The notes under the pieces are model-generated. The model did not search any database and had not been told where the DNA came from. It saw only the letters and a list, made by a program, of their open reading frames with translations. The position numbers and the translations under genes were made by a program. DNA of 64,000 nt from PSRI01 sp041484195 (GTDB lineage Bacteria; Bacteroidota; Bacteroidia; Chitinophagales; Chitinophagaceae): contig JBGPHC010000021.1 in the NCBI GenBank assembly GCA_041484195.1, positions 10,404-74,403 of the forward strand, given 5' to 3'. Positions 34,013 through 43,294 of the stretch are shown one piece after another. How positions within the stretch are numbered: the first letter of the stretch is position 1; the number at the start of each line of letters is the position of its first letter.

Positions 34013-34840
34013 ATGAAAGTAATCGTTGTTCCTACGGATTACTCTGCGATTGCAGTAAACGCGATGAACTATGCAATTGAAATGGCTCAGGCCGTCAATG
34101 CAAATCTAATGTTGGTTCATGTCTATCAAATCCCGGTTTCACTCAGTAATGATGTTTATGTTCCCATTATCGGGCCCGAAGAACTGCAGAAAATTAATGA
34201 TGAAAGAATACAGGAATTGAAACGCGAAGTAGAACATATCAGTTTCGGCAAATTGAAAGTTTATGCAGAAGCAAGACTGGGCAATGTGGTTGATGAATTG
34301 CAGGAACTTTGCAAATCCATTCAGCCGCTGGCCGTTGTGATGGGAACCAAGGGGGAGAGTGCGGTTGAAAGAATTTTCATGGGAAGCAATACCCTCTTGG
34401 CCATAAGACATTTGAACGCTCCGGTGATAGTAGTGCCCCCCGGCGCGATATTCAAAGGAATAAAGAAAATTGGATTGGCCTGCGATTTCAAAATGGTAGT
34501 TGAATCTATTCCAACTGATTTGATCAGAGAATTGGTAAATACTTTTCACGCTGAGCTCGAGGTTTTGAACGTTGATTATAACAGTAAGCATTTTAAGCCT
34601 GATACCCCCGAACAATCTTTATTGCTTCATACACTATTGGAAGATTTGAAACCGAAATACTTTTTCATTAACAACCCGGTAGTGGAGGATGGTATCAGCG
34701 AGTTTGCGGAAAATAATAATATCGATCTGCTGGTGGTCATACCCAAGAAACATAAACTATTGGATAGTCTGTTTCAGAAAAGTCATACCAGGCAATTGGC
34801 ATTTCATTCGCATATTCCAATTGCGTCCATACACGAATAG
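34013..34840 (+). CDS. Universal stress protein, tandem UspA domains
   Basis: A 275-residue protein made of two UspA domains. The first (about 1-140) begins MKVIVVPTDYSAIAVNAMNYAIEMA and ends with VMGTKGESAVERIFMGSNTLLAIRHLNAPVIVVP, which has the ATP-binding G-x2-G-x9-G-S/T pattern. The second (about 145-275) is more divergent and its ATP loop is weak. Such proteins support survival under starvation or energy stress. It forms its own transcription unit with a good -7 box. Confidence 0.88.
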   Translation: MKVIVVPTDYSAIAVNAMNYAIEMAQAVNANLMLVHVYQIPVSLSNDVYVPIIGPEELQKINDERIQELKREVEHISFGKLKVYAEARLGNVVDELQELCKSIQPLAVVMGTKGESAVERIFMGSNTLLAIRHLNAPVIVVPPGAIFKGIKKIGLACDFKMVVESIPTDLIRELVNTFHAELEVLNVDYNSKHFKPDTPEQSLLLHTLLEDLKPKYFFINNPVVEDGISEFAENNNIDLLVVIPKKHKLLDSLFQKSHTRQLAFHSHIPIASIHE

Positions 34841-34879
34841 CCTTCGAAAGAAAAGTCTGAGATTTAAAATCACAAAGAA

Positions 34880-36316
34880 TTAGAATTCGGCGTTTCTGGG
34901 AGTCCTGGGAAATGCGATAACGTCGCGGATATTGGTCATGCCGGTCACGAATTGCACCATCCTTTCAAAACCAAGACCAAAACCCGCATGGGGCACTGTT
35001 CCAAAGCGACGGGTATCCAGATACCACCACATTTCCTCCAACGGTATTTGCATTTCTTTCATGCGTTCTTCCAATTTGTCCAGTCTTTCTTCACGCTGGG
35101 AACCACCCACGATTTCGCCAATTCCCGGTGCCAGTATATCCATGGCCGCCACTGTCTTCCCATCATCATTTCGGCGCATATAGAAGGCCTTGATAGATGC
35201 GGGATAATTGGTGACAATTACGGGTTTCCTGAAATGTTTTTCAACCAGATATCTTTCATGCTCGCTTTGCATATCGATGCCCCATTTCACTTCGTAGTGA
35301 AATTTCTTTTTCTTATAGGCCGGCGAATTCAGTAGAATCTCAATTGCTTCGGTATATGTAATTCTTTCGAAATCATTGTTCAGGACGAATGACAATTTTT
35401 CGATCAAGCCCATTTCGCTACGCTGCTCCTGGGGCAGCCGGCTTTCTTCTTTTTGATGGCGCTGGGCAAGGAAATCCAGATCCTCCCTGCTATTTTCCAG
35501 AGCATGCCCGATAATGTATTTTATGAATTCCTCAGCAAGGTTCATATTGTCTTCAAGGTCATAAAATGCCATTTCCGGTTCTATCATCCAGAATTCCGCG
35601 AGGTGTCTGGTAGTATTGGAATTCTCGGCCCGGAATGTGGGCCCAAAAGTATAAATCTCTGCCAGGGCCATCGCTGCCAGTTCGCCTTCCAATTGCCCAC
35701 TTACAGTGAGGTTCGTCGCCTTCCCGAAAAAATCCTCCCTGTAATTAACTGACCCATCTTCATTGCGTGGTGTCTTATCAAATGGGAGGGTGGTTACTTT
35801 AAACATTTCACCTGCTCCCTCAGCGTCGCTGGCCGTAATAATGGGGGTATTCAGATAAACAAATCCCCTGTCGTTAAAAAACTTGTGAATGGCGAAGGCC
35901 AAAGCGTGTCTGACACGGAATACTGATCCAAACGTATTGGTTCTAAACCTGAGGTGAGCGATTTCACGCAAGAACTCCAGGCTATGCTCCTTAGGCTGCA
36001 ATGGATATTTTTCCGGATCGGCATCTCCCAGGATTTCCACGGAACTCGCCTTTAATTCCAGGGCCTGGCCTTTTCCAGGAGAAGCTACAAGAATACCGGT
36101 TATTTTCAAGGAGGCGCCCGTTGAAATTCGTTTCAACAGGGATTCATCAAAGGAGCCCAGTTCCACAATTATCTGCAAATTCGAATTGGTGGAGCCATCA
36201 TTCAAGGCAATAAACTGATTATTACGGAAAGTTCGAACCCAGCCCATTACAGTCAGTTCCTGGCCTCGTGGCTCCTGGAAAAGCACATCTTTTATCTTCA
36301 TTCTTTTGTTGAACAT
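34880..36316 (-). CDS. asnS: Asparaginyl-tRNA synthetase
   Basis: A 478-residue class IIb synthetase charging tRNA-Asn. The N-terminal OB-fold anticodon domain (VMGWVRTFRNNQFIALNDGS) is followed by class II motif 2 (FRAENSNTTRHLAEFWMIEPE near 218) and motif 3 (GFGLGFERMVQFVTGMTNIRDVIAFPRTP at the end). The Asn-type features NYPASIKAFYMR are present. Presence of asnS suggests the tRNA-independent AsnB/GatCAB route is not the only source of Asn-tRNA. The start at 36316 or the in-frame ATG 15 bases later are both possible. Confidence 0.95.
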   Translation of the reverse strand: MFNKRMKIKDVLFQEPRGQELTVMGWVRTFRNNQFIALNDGSTNSNLQIIVELGSFDESLLKRISTGASLKITGILVASPGKGQALELKASSVEILGDADPEKYPLQPKEHSLEFLREIAHLRFRTNTFGSVFRVRHALAFAIHKFFNDRGFVYLNTPIITASDAEGAGEMFKVTTLPFDKTPRNEDGSVNYREDFFGKATNLTVSGQLEGELAAMALAEIYTFGPTFRAENSNTTRHLAEFWMIEPEMAFYDLEDNMNLAEEFIKYIIGHALENSREDLDFLAQRHQKEESRLPQEQRSEMGLIEKLSFVLNNDFERITYTEAIEILLNSPAYKKKKFHYEVKWGIDMQSEHERYLVEKHFRKPVIVTNYPASIKAFYMRRNDDGKTVAAMDILAPGIGEIVGGSQREERLDKLEERMKEMQIPLEEMWWYLDTRRFGTVPHAGFGLGFERMVQFVTGMTNIRDVIAFPRTPRNAEF

Positions 36317-36648
36317 ATAGAACTCATTTGAAGTCGGATTCCCTACCTGCCTGTCCTGTTGAGGATTAGGGCAGAGAGCCGCAAAGATAATCTCCTCAGC
36401 AGAATTAGTGGAGTTTTAGCCCTTCTAAAACTGTTCCAATGGCCTGTCGGAAGGCAAAATATTTTTAGATTCCGGAAAATAGGCGTATAATTGCGGTGGA
36501 ATCAGGCTGATCAATTCTTTCCTTAGCTCCAGAATCATCAGTTTTACCATTCCGCTCTATACTATTCAATCAAATCAATTAAATCCGTTTCAACATTTTC
36601 TCTTATAAAGTAGGTGTTTGATTAGATGTTAAACCTTCAAGTGTTTTT
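36317..36648. other. Spacer between asnS and rho
   Basis: Divergent 332-base spacer with the asnS -7 box near 36385. No clear rho promoter box, RNA leader motif or small gene was recognised. Confidence 0.4.
36382..36389 (-). promoter_or_regulatory. -7 promoter box of asnS
   Basis: Reads TATCTTTG on the minus strand, an exact TAnnTTTG match, 66 bases before the ATG at 36316. Confidence 0.45.
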
Positions 36649-38301
36649 ATGTACGACATCCTCCAACTGAACGACATGCTCGTTCCTGAACTGCTTGATA
36701 TTGCCGAGCAGTTAGAAATCTCCAATCCCAAAAAACTGGATAAACAAGAATTAATCTATAAAATTCTCGACAAGCAGGCTATTGTGAACAGTGCCGCTTC
36801 AAAAGGATCTGAAGACAAATCCAGGCGTAAAAGGGTTGTTAAGACCTCCACATCCAACAGTACTGAAGAGGCGATCGTGGAGTCTGAATCAGAAAAGAGT
36901 CCGCAGATTTCAAGAAAGAAAAGGACCGCCGGTGAAGTGGAAAAGAAACCGGAGAAAAAAATAATCAACAAGAAAGCGAGAACCACCGAACCAGAAATAG
37001 AACTTGATGAAGAGTCAGGCTCCGAAGATGAACTGGTTCCGGATGAAAATGCGCCCGTTGTTGACGAATCCAATGGTAGCAATGATAATGATGGAAAGGA
37101 AGCTGCAACGACGGAAGCAGGATCAGCCGAAGATGCCAGCCGCAAACTGTATCCTCACCGCAGAGACACCGGCTTCAATATAGAATTTGACGGCGTTATC
37201 ATGAGCGAGGGCGTTTTGGAAATGATGCCCGATGGATATGGATTCCTACGTAGCAGTGATTATAATTACCTTTCTTCACCCGACGATATTTATGTGTCTC
37301 CTTCCCAGATAAAATTATTCGGGCTGAAGACCGGCGATACCGTATTTGGCGCCGTACGTCCTCCAAAAGAAGGTGAGAAATATTTTGCATTGCTCAAAGT
37401 GGAAACGATCAATGCAAAGTCTCCCGAAGAAGTCCGCGACAGGGTACCATTCGATTACCTCACGCCGCTTTTCCCTTTTGAAAAGTTGAACCTTTTCACA
37501 GAGCCATTCAATTACAGTACCCGTATCATTGACCTGTTTACTCCAATCGGCAAGGGACAGCGCGGACTTATAGTTGCCCAGCCAAAGACAGGTAAGACAG
37601 TCTTGCTAAAAGAAGTGGCAAATGCCATCGCTGAAAATCATCCGGAATGCTATCTCATGATCGTGCTCGTGGATGAACGCCCAGAGGAAGTTACGGATAT
37701 GGAAAGAAGCGTAAGAGCGGAGGTGATAGCTTCCACTTTTGACGAGCCAGCTGAAAAGCATGTGAAGGTTTCCACTATCGCGCTGCAAAAGGCCAAGAGA
37801 CTGGTTGAATGCGGGCATGATGTGGTCATTTTACTCGACTCAATAACACGTCTGGCGCGCGCGCATAATACTGTGGCACCTGCCTCAGGTAAAGTGTTAT
37901 CGGGTGGTGTGGAAGCGAATGCAATGCAAAAGCCCAAGCAGTTTTTTGGCGCGGCAAGAAAAATCGAAAACGGGGGTTCCCTCACAATTCTCGCTACTGC
38001 ATTGATAGATACCGGATCAAAAATGGATGAAGTGATATTCGAAGAATTCAAGGGTACCGGTAATATGGAATTGCAGCTAGACAGAAGATTGGCTAACCGC
38101 AGAGTATTCCCTGCAATTGACCTGGTAGCTTCATCTACACGCCGTGACGATCTCCTGTTGGATAGGGACGTTCTGAAGCGTATGTACCTGCTTCGCAATT
38201 TTATGGCAGATATGAATGCCGAAGAAGCCATGAATGAATTGCTAAAGAGAATGAAAGGAACCAAGGATAATCTTGAATTTCTGGCCAGCATGAACAGTTA
38301 A
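36649..38301 (+). CDS. rho: Transcription termination factor Rho with charged insertion
   Basis: A 550-residue Rho hexameric RNA helicase. Residues 1-45 form the Rho_N domain. Residues about 48-165 are a low-complexity insertion, first Lys/Arg/Ser-rich and then Asp/Glu-rich, predicted disordered. The RNA-binding cold-shock-like domain follows (GVLEMMPDGYGFLRSSDYNY and DDIYVSPSQIKLFGLKTGD), then the ATPase with Walker A QPKTGKTVLL near 310 and Walker B VVILLDSITRLARAHN. Long insertions of this kind occur in Bacteroidota Rho; in Bacteroides thetaiotaomicron the disordered region is reported to drive condensates. A strong hairpin terminator follows. Confidence 0.95.
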   Translation: MYDILQLNDMLVPELLDIAEQLEISNPKKLDKQELIYKILDKQAIVNSAASKGSEDKSRRKRVVKTSTSNSTEEAIVESESEKSPQISRKKRTAGEVEKKPEKKIINKKARTTEPEIELDEESGSEDELVPDENAPVVDESNGSNDNDGKEAATTEAGSAEDASRKLYPHRRDTGFNIEFDGVIMSEGVLEMMPDGYGFLRSSDYNYLSSPDDIYVSPSQIKLFGLKTGDTVFGAVRPPKEGEKYFALLKVETINAKSPEEVRDRVPFDYLTPLFPFEKLNLFTEPFNYSTRIIDLFTPIGKGQRGLIVAQPKTGKTVLLKEVANAIAENHPECYLMIVLVDERPEEVTDMERSVRAEVIASTFDEPAEKHVKVSTIALQKAKRLVECGHDVVILLDSITRLARAHNTVAPASGKVLSGGVEANAMQKPKQFFGAARKIENGGSLTILATALIDTGSKMDEVIFEEFKGTGNMELQLDRRLANRRVFPAIDLVASSTRRDDLLLDRDVLKRMYLLRNFMADMNAEEAMNELLKRMKGTKDNLEFLASMNS

Positions 38302-38334
38302 TTTCCAGATAATAAGATTCCGAATTGAATTATG

Positions 38335-38360
38335 GCCGCTGATCTGATCAGCGGCTTTTT
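38335..38360 (+). terminator. Rho-independent terminator after rho
   Basis: GCCGCTGA (38335-38342) pairs with TCAGCGGC (38348-38355) around a 5-base loop, followed by TTTTT. Notably the gene for Rho ends with a Rho-independent signal. Confidence 0.88.
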
Positions 38361-38367
38361 CTTTGCT

Positions 38368-38375
38368 TACATTTG
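38368..38375 (+). promoter_or_regulatory. -7 promoter box of mnmH-selD
   Basis: TACATTTG matches TAnnTTTG. Transcription from about 38382 would exclude the TTG at 38363, favouring the GTG at 38396 as start of mnmH. Confidence 0.5.
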
Positions 38376-38395
38376 CCGGAGAGAATTTGCAGGTA

Positions 38396-39553
38396 GTGGC
38401 CGCTAAAAAAATACACATAGAATCATTTTTGCATTTGGCAGCGCAATACCCTGTATTGGACGTTCGAAGCCCGTGTGAATACAGCCATGCCCGAATCCCC
38501 GGCGCTTATAGTTTCCCCTTGTTTACAGATGATGAGCGAAAAATTGTGGGAACCGCATACAAACAACAAAACCGGGAATCCGCCATCAAAATAGGGCTGG
38601 ACTTTTTTGGTCCCAGGATGAAGCAGGTTGTGGAAGAGGCCGAAACGATTGCAAAAAACCATAATTCAAATCCGAACTATGAGGAAGGCAACGGGAGCAA
38701 CCATTCCAAAGGCCATGAACAAAGTTCAAGAATAATTCTGGTTCATTGCTGGCGCGGCGGCATGCGAAGTGAAGCGATTGGCTGGCTCTTGGATCTTTAT
38801 GGATTCAAAGTTTTCAGTCTTGCCGGAGGCTACAAGATTTTTCGTCGTTGGGTGTTGGAAAAATTTCAGCAACCTTATTCATTTTCTATCCTGGGAGGCT
38901 ACACGGGGTCTGCCAAGACGATACTGCTGAAAGAATTGTGTAAGCGGGGAGAACTCGTCATAGACCTTGAAGCACTGGCAAATCACAAGGGATCCGCCTT
39001 TGGCGACCTGGGTGAAGATAAACAGCCCAGTCAGGAAATGTTTGAAAATGAACTCGCCTTGCAACTGGCGCTAAAGGGAGGAATGGCAATCTCCGGTCAG
39101 CCTGGGACCGCAGACCAGGCCGCCTCCGAAAACCGAAACATTTGGCTTGAAGATGAAAGCCAACGCATCGGCAGTATCAATATACCGCAGTCGCTATGGC
39201 TGACAATGCGCAGCTCGCCTTTGTATTTCCTGGATATTCCTTTTGAAGAAAGATTAGAAACCCTTTTAGCGGGGTATGCCCTGTTTGAGAAAGAAAAACT
39301 TGCCAGCGCGATTTTGAGAATCAACAAGAGGCTTGGCGGGCTGGGAACCAGGACAGCACTGACTTACCTTGCAGAAGACAATTTCAGGGAATGTTTTCGT
39401 ATTCTCCTAAGCTATTATGACAAGCTTTATTCGAAAAGCCTTCATAACAGAACCGATTTGAATTCATTGCTTACGAGAATTAAGGCAATAGATACAGATT
39501 CCAAAGCCAACGCGGAAAGATTATTGCGGATGGGAATTCCGCTCGGCACCTGA
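38396..39553 (+). CDS. mnmH: tRNA 2-selenouridine synthase MnmH (SelU)
   Basis: A 385-residue enzyme that replaces sulfur by selenium at U34 of some tRNAs using selenophosphate. The rhodanese domain starts with YPVLDVRSPCEYSHARIPGA and has the catalytic Cys in LVHCWRGGMRSE; a C-terminal P-loop domain begins with GGYTGSAKT (Walker A, with Ala in place of the usual Gly or Ser). An extra loop of about 25 Asn/Ser/His-rich residues precedes the catalytic strand. No ATG is available; I chose GTG at 38396 because of the promoter position, with TTG at 38363 as the alternative. selD follows after 38 bases. Confidence 0.92.
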   Translation: MAAKKIHIESFLHLAAQYPVLDVRSPCEYSHARIPGAYSFPLFTDDERKIVGTAYKQQNRESAIKIGLDFFGPRMKQVVEEAETIAKNHNSNPNYEEGNGSNHSKGHEQSSRIILVHCWRGGMRSEAIGWLLDLYGFKVFSLAGGYKIFRRWVLEKFQQPYSFSILGGYTGSAKTILLKELCKRGELVIDLEALANHKGSAFGDLGEDKQPSQEMFENELALQLALKGGMAISGQPGTADQAASENRNIWLEDESQRIGSINIPQSLWLTMRSSPLYFLDIPFEERLETLLAGYALFEKEKLASAILRINKRLGGLGTRTALTYLAEDNFRECFRILLSYYDKLYSKSLHNRTDLNSLLTRIKAIDTDSKANAERLLRMGIPLGT

Positions 39554-39591
39554 AGAATTTGGTCCTGGTTTAATAGATATTCAATGAGCAT

Positions 39592-40656
39592 ATGAAAGAT
39601 ATAAAATTGACCCGGTACTCTCATGGAGCCGGATGCGGTTGTAAGATTTCACCAGAAGTTCTGGATGAAATTTTGAAGACCAATATTGCAGTGCCGGATA
39701 ACCTCAAACTCCTGGTAGGCAATCACAGCAGGGACGACGCGGCTGTATATGATTTGGGAAATGGCAATGCCCTCATATCTACGACTGACTTTTTTATGCC
39801 CATTGTTGACGACCCATTTGAATTCGGACGAATAGCTGCCGCGAATGCCATCAGTGATGTTTACGCAATGGGCGGCAGCCCCATACTGGCCATTGCCATA
39901 TTGGGGTGGCCGATTAATAAACTTTCCGCTTCGGTGGCGCAAAGCGTGATAGCGGGAGGAAGAAGCATTTGCGCAGAAGCCGGCATACCACTTGCGGGCG
40001 GACACAGCATTGATTCTCCCGAACCTATTTTTGGTCTGGCGGTGAACGGAATTGTGCCGGTAGATAATATCAAACAAAATAATCTCGCTGGTCCTGGTGA
40101 TTATTTGTTTTTGACCAAACCCCTGGGTGTGGGAATTTTAACCACAGCTGAAAAAATGGGATTGCTCGAAAAACAACATGAGGGTATTGCAGCCAGGCAA
40201 ATGATGCAGTTAAACAAGGTTGGAGAAGCTTTAGGAAAGATGGAAGCCGTCACAGCTCTAACCGATGTAACTGGCTTTGGATTATTGGGACATATAGTGG
40301 AAATGGCAGAAGGTGGAAATGTGTCCGCGGAAATATATCCCGATCAAATCCCTCTGATAATTCCCGAATTGAAGAAATACATCTCTCTTAAAGCTGTTCC
40401 CGGAGGGACGAGCCGCAATTGGAAGAGTTATGGTCATAAGATTGTGGGTTCTGCCGGGCCGATATCGGATCATGAAATAGCGATATTGGCGGATCCTCAA
40501 ACCAGTGGCGGCCTCCTGGTGGCAGTCAGACCTTCAGCTGTGGATGAGCTCAGGAGAGTTCTTGTTGCATTCGGGCTTGGGGAGTTTGCCCGGCCAATCG
40601 GCAGAATCGTGAAAAAAAATCCGGAGGCTGTCAGGATTTCCGCTTTTTCCAATTAA
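39592..40656 (+). CDS. selD: Selenide, water dikinase
   Basis: A 354-residue SelD that makes selenophosphate from selenide and ATP. The N-terminal active-site motif SHGAGCGCKIS carries Cys15 (the position that is Sec in some organisms) and Lys18. Further blocks are DDAAVYDLG, TTDFFMPIVDDPFEFGRIAAANAISDVYAMGG and GHSIDSPEPIFGLAVNG. It is co-transcribed with mnmH. selA, selB and selC were not seen, so in this window selenium use is linked only to tRNA modification. Confidence 0.95.
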   Translation: MKDIKLTRYSHGAGCGCKISPEVLDEILKTNIAVPDNLKLLVGNHSRDDAAVYDLGNGNALISTTDFFMPIVDDPFEFGRIAAANAISDVYAMGGSPILAIAILGWPINKLSASVAQSVIAGGRSICAEAGIPLAGGHSIDSPEPIFGLAVNGIVPVDNIKQNNLAGPGDYLFLTKPLGVGILTTAEKMGLLEKQHEGIAARQMMQLNKVGEALGKMEAVTALTDVTGFGLLGHIVEMAEGGNVSAEIYPDQIPLIIPELKKYISLKAVPGGTSRNWKSYGHKIVGSAGPISDHEIAILADPQTSGGLLVAVRPSAVDELRRVLVAFGLGEFARPIGRIVKKNPEAVRISAFSN

Positions 40657-40671
40657 TCCTTGCTTCAATTA

Positions 40672-40905
40672 TTATTTGAGCAATTGATCAATCTTTTGAG
40701 ACAATTGGTAATCCTTGTCTGTTATGATATCACCGGCGCTATGCGTGGAAAGCCAGATTTCAACACGGTTCCACACATTGGTCCATAAGGGGTGGTGATC
40801 CATTTTTTCAGCCTCTAGCGCGACTCTTGTCATGAAAGCGAATGCCTCCGAAAAATCTTTAAACTCAAATTTCTTGTAGAGCTGATTGTTCTGTTCATTC
40901 CACAT
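40672..40905 (-). CDS. Pterin-4a-carbinolamine dehydratase-like protein
   Basis: A 77-residue PCD/DCoH-family protein. The signature EKMDHHPLWTNVWNRVEIWLSTHSAGDIITDKD (positions about 35-67: adjacent His pair, then W and H at the expected spacing, then D) is intact. The family dehydrates 4a-hydroxytetrahydropterins to recycle the cofactor of aromatic amino acid hydroxylases, or helps molybdopterin metabolism. No phenylalanine hydroxylase is nearby. It converges on selD. Confidence 0.88.
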   Translation of the reverse strand: MWNEQNNQLYKKFEFKDFSEAFAFMTRVALEAEKMDHHPLWTNVWNRVEIWLSTHSAGDIITDKDYQLSQKIDQLLK

Positions 40906-40966
40906 AGCTGGAAATTTTATTTTTCGAAAATATCCTCAAACCTTTTGCAGGACCGGAATCATGAAC

Positions 40967-41401
40967 TCAAAAAATCATATGCCCTTTATTTTTGATTTTT
41001 CCGGTTTGAAGCTCCATCACTAATTGTACGGAAGGAATGATCTTTATGGATTGTTGAAGAAATTGCACTTCTTCATCAGGGGAATTATCACCTTTCAGCA
41101 ACCATAAAAAATCAAGATGCCTGAATTCCGGAAGCAAATATTCTCCATCGAACTGGTTATTGTAAAGGTAGTGGGTAATGGCCCCTCCGGGTTCCTTATA
41201 TTCATAAATGGAAAAAAAATATTGTCTTTTCTTTTTAGTAAGAAGGATCTCAATATCATGATTTACCCGGAAATCGTAGCGCATAACCTGGTTCAGATGC
41301 CAACAAAACTGATAGTCTTTCATCGATGCGACGATTCCCAATAGTCTGGTTTCCGCGAAGAATTCTTCCACCAGGGTGTCGTTATCGATTTTGTATTTCA
41401 T
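40967..41401 (-). CDS. IPExxxVDY-type protein
   Basis: A 144-residue cytoplasmic protein from the ATG at 41401. The late block YLLPEFRHLDFLWLLKGD fits the L/I-P-E-x-x-x-[VIL]-[DE]-[YF] motif that names the IPExxxVDY family in Bacteroidota; nothing is known of its role. An upstream TTG at 41437 would overlap the M28 gene by a few bases. The gene directly follows the M28 peptidase gene on the same strand. Confidence 0.65.
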   Translation of the reverse strand: MKYKIDNDTLVEEFFAETRLLGIVASMKDYQFCWHLNQVMRYDFRVNHDIEILLTKKKRQYFFSIYEYKEPGGAITHYLYNNQFDGEYLLPEFRHLDFLWLLKGDNSPDEEVQFLQQSIKIIPSVQLVMELQTGKIKNKGHMIF

Positions 41402-41433
41402 GTGCTGAACAACGCTATCCGCGCCAATAAGGA

Positions 41434-43077
41434 TCAAAAACTAATATCAAATAGTTTTTCTTCATTGCCTCGCTTTATTTTCACTTTGGTGCTGTCGCCT
41501 TTCTTGAATTTACTCAGAGCTTCCATATAATTTTCCAGAGAAGACACATGGTAATCCCCTAACTGGGTAATGACATCTCCTGTTTTAAGGCCGGCTTTTT
41601 GTGCCGGTTTGCCATCGCTTACGCCATCCACCCTTACGCCTGTTCCGTTGAATGTATAGTCGGGCATGATTCCCAGAGTTACAGAAAACCTCGAAGGGCT
41701 GGAACTTGGCTGTTCTCTGGTTTTGGTAAAACTTAATTTTCCAATGGAATTCAGATTTCCGATCAGGCCGTAAATATATCTGATGATCTGCATTTCTCCT
41801 GTGTAATTAATCTTAATTGCGTCATCAGTAGGCTTGTGATAGTCGCTGTGGATACCTGTAAAGAAAAACAAGACGGGAATATCCTTTCTATAAAATGAAG
41901 TATGGTCACTGGGGCCTGTGCCGCTCGAATCAATTTTAATCGTAAAGGGGATTCTCTTCTCTGAATATAAGGCGCTGCTCCATATCGGCGAAGTGCCATA
42001 ACCTCCAATTGTAAGGGTCTTCGAACTGTCATTCAATCTCCCTACCATATCCATATTGATCATGTAATTCGTATTCGCAAGATCGATCGTGGGATGTTCT
42101 GTGAAATATTTCGAACCGAATAGACCTAATTCTTCACCCGAAAAAGCAATGAAGAGATAATTATTGCCCTTTGCTTTTGTTTTGGAGAGCAAATTTGCCA
42201 ATTCAATGAGCGCGGCGGTGCCGCTGGCATTGTCATCTGCTCCATTATGAATCAGTCTTTCACCGGTATGCAGCATTGAATTTCCATCTTCTCCGTAGCC
42301 GAGATGATCATAGTGAGCACCAATGATTATAGTTGAGAAAGCGTTGTTGTTAATATAACCTACCACATTATGTCCGGTCCTTTTGCTTTCTCCGAGATCC
42401 ACTTTAATTTTTACATCATAGGTGGCCGATTCATCTTTAAAATATTTTTCCTTTGCGGCTTTGGTAAGATATAGTACCGGAATGGGCGCGACAGGAGACT
42501 TATCCTTTTTTTCAAAGGAAATTTTGTCGGGGTGGGCAGAAGTATTATATAAGACAAGGGCTCTTGCTCCTTTTTGGGCGGCTTGCATAGCCTCCGTCTT
42601 AATATATTCTTCAATGTCAAAATGCGGGTTATTCAGATTATTTTCCAATACCGGATCCAGGTCCTTAAACCAGGGAACTCCTTTCTCAGAGAGTGAAACG
42701 GCCACAGCGGCTTCAATCAACGGAGAGTTTGGACTGAAGGCCATGGGAATAAAATCTTTTCCGGGGTATAGGGTAGTTTCATTTACCCTGAAAATGGTTC
42801 CCGGATTGATTTGTTTTCCATCGTTAATTTCGAATTCCTGCAAATAGTAACCATTTTCTCCTTTGGGTTCAAGGCCAGCAGCCTTGAATTGATTGCTAAT
42901 ATACTCATAGGCAAGTTTTTCTCCAGGCGTACCAACTCTGCGTCCCTCAAGTTTATCATCGGCCAGGTAACCGATATTTCTTTTCAGGTCCTCTACTATC
43001 TTCCGGTCTGCCTTTTTCAGTCTTTGGGCAAAGGTTAGCTGGCTAATGAATAATAATGAGATTAGAATACTTTTCAT
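41434..43077 (-). CDS. Secreted M28 metallopeptidase with PDZ domain
   Basis: A 547-residue exported zinc aminopeptidase. Signal peptide 1-17. The di-zinc ligands of family M28 are visible: His255 in GAHYDHLGYG, Asp281 in HNGADDNASG, the catalytic Glu315 and ligand Glu316 in SGEELGLFG, Asp343 in NMDMVGRL and His392 in GPSDHTSFY. A PA-type insertion (about 110-235) precedes the core and a PDZ domain fills the last 100 residues (GVRVDGVSDGKPAQKAGLKTGDVITQLG). It probably works in the periplasm on peptides. A -7 box lies 32 bases upstream. Confidence 0.92.
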   Translation of the reverse strand: MKSILISLLFISQLTFAQRLKKADRKIVEDLKRNIGYLADDKLEGRRVGTPGEKLAYEYISNQFKAAGLEPKGENGYYLQEFEINDGKQINPGTIFRVNETTLYPGKDFIPMAFSPNSPLIEAAVAVSLSEKGVPWFKDLDPVLENNLNNPHFDIEEYIKTEAMQAAQKGARALVLYNTSAHPDKISFEKKDKSPVAPIPVLYLTKAAKEKYFKDESATYDVKIKVDLGESKRTGHNVVGYINNNAFSTIIIGAHYDHLGYGEDGNSMLHTGERLIHNGADDNASGTAALIELANLLSKTKAKGNNYLFIAFSGEELGLFGSKYFTEHPTIDLANTNYMINMDMVGRLNDSSKTLTIGGYGTSPIWSSALYSEKRIPFTIKIDSSGTGPSDHTSFYRKDIPVLFFFTGIHSDYHKPTDDAIKINYTGEMQIIRYIYGLIGNLNSIGKLSFTKTREQPSSSPSRFSVTLGIMPDYTFNGTGVRVDGVSDGKPAQKAGLKTGDVITQLGDYHVSSLENYMEALSKFKKGDSTKVKIKRGNEEKLFDISF

Positions 43078-43108
43078 ATCTGATCTTTGGATGATTGATG
43101 GTCCGGGG

Positions 43109-43116
43109 CAAAGTTA
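43109..43116 (-). promoter_or_regulatory. -7 promoter box of the M28 peptidase gene
   Basis: Reads TAACTTTG on the minus strand, matching TAnnTTTG. Confidence 0.45.
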
Positions 43117-43266
43117 TACTTACAAAATATATTCCAACAAGGTTTTGCCCTGGTTACTTAAGATAATATGCTGATTAATTTATCCTTACTCAAGTCTTTA
43201 ACATTTGAATCCCGCTTTAAAACCCTGATTTCCTCCTTTCGTAAGTGGTGACTGGGGTTTTGCCGT

Positions 43267-43274
43267 TATTTTTG
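43267..43274 (+). promoter_or_regulatory. -7 promoter box of feoB
   Basis: TATTTTTG matches TAnnTTTG. It lies 20 bases before the TTG start, supporting that unusual start codon. Confidence 0.5.
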
Positions 43275-43294
43275 CAAATTGATTCCGAAACAAA

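Noticed and set aside
36756..37145. Serine-rich minus-strand protein opposite rho
   Set aside because: It is the antisense of the charged low-complexity region of Rho.
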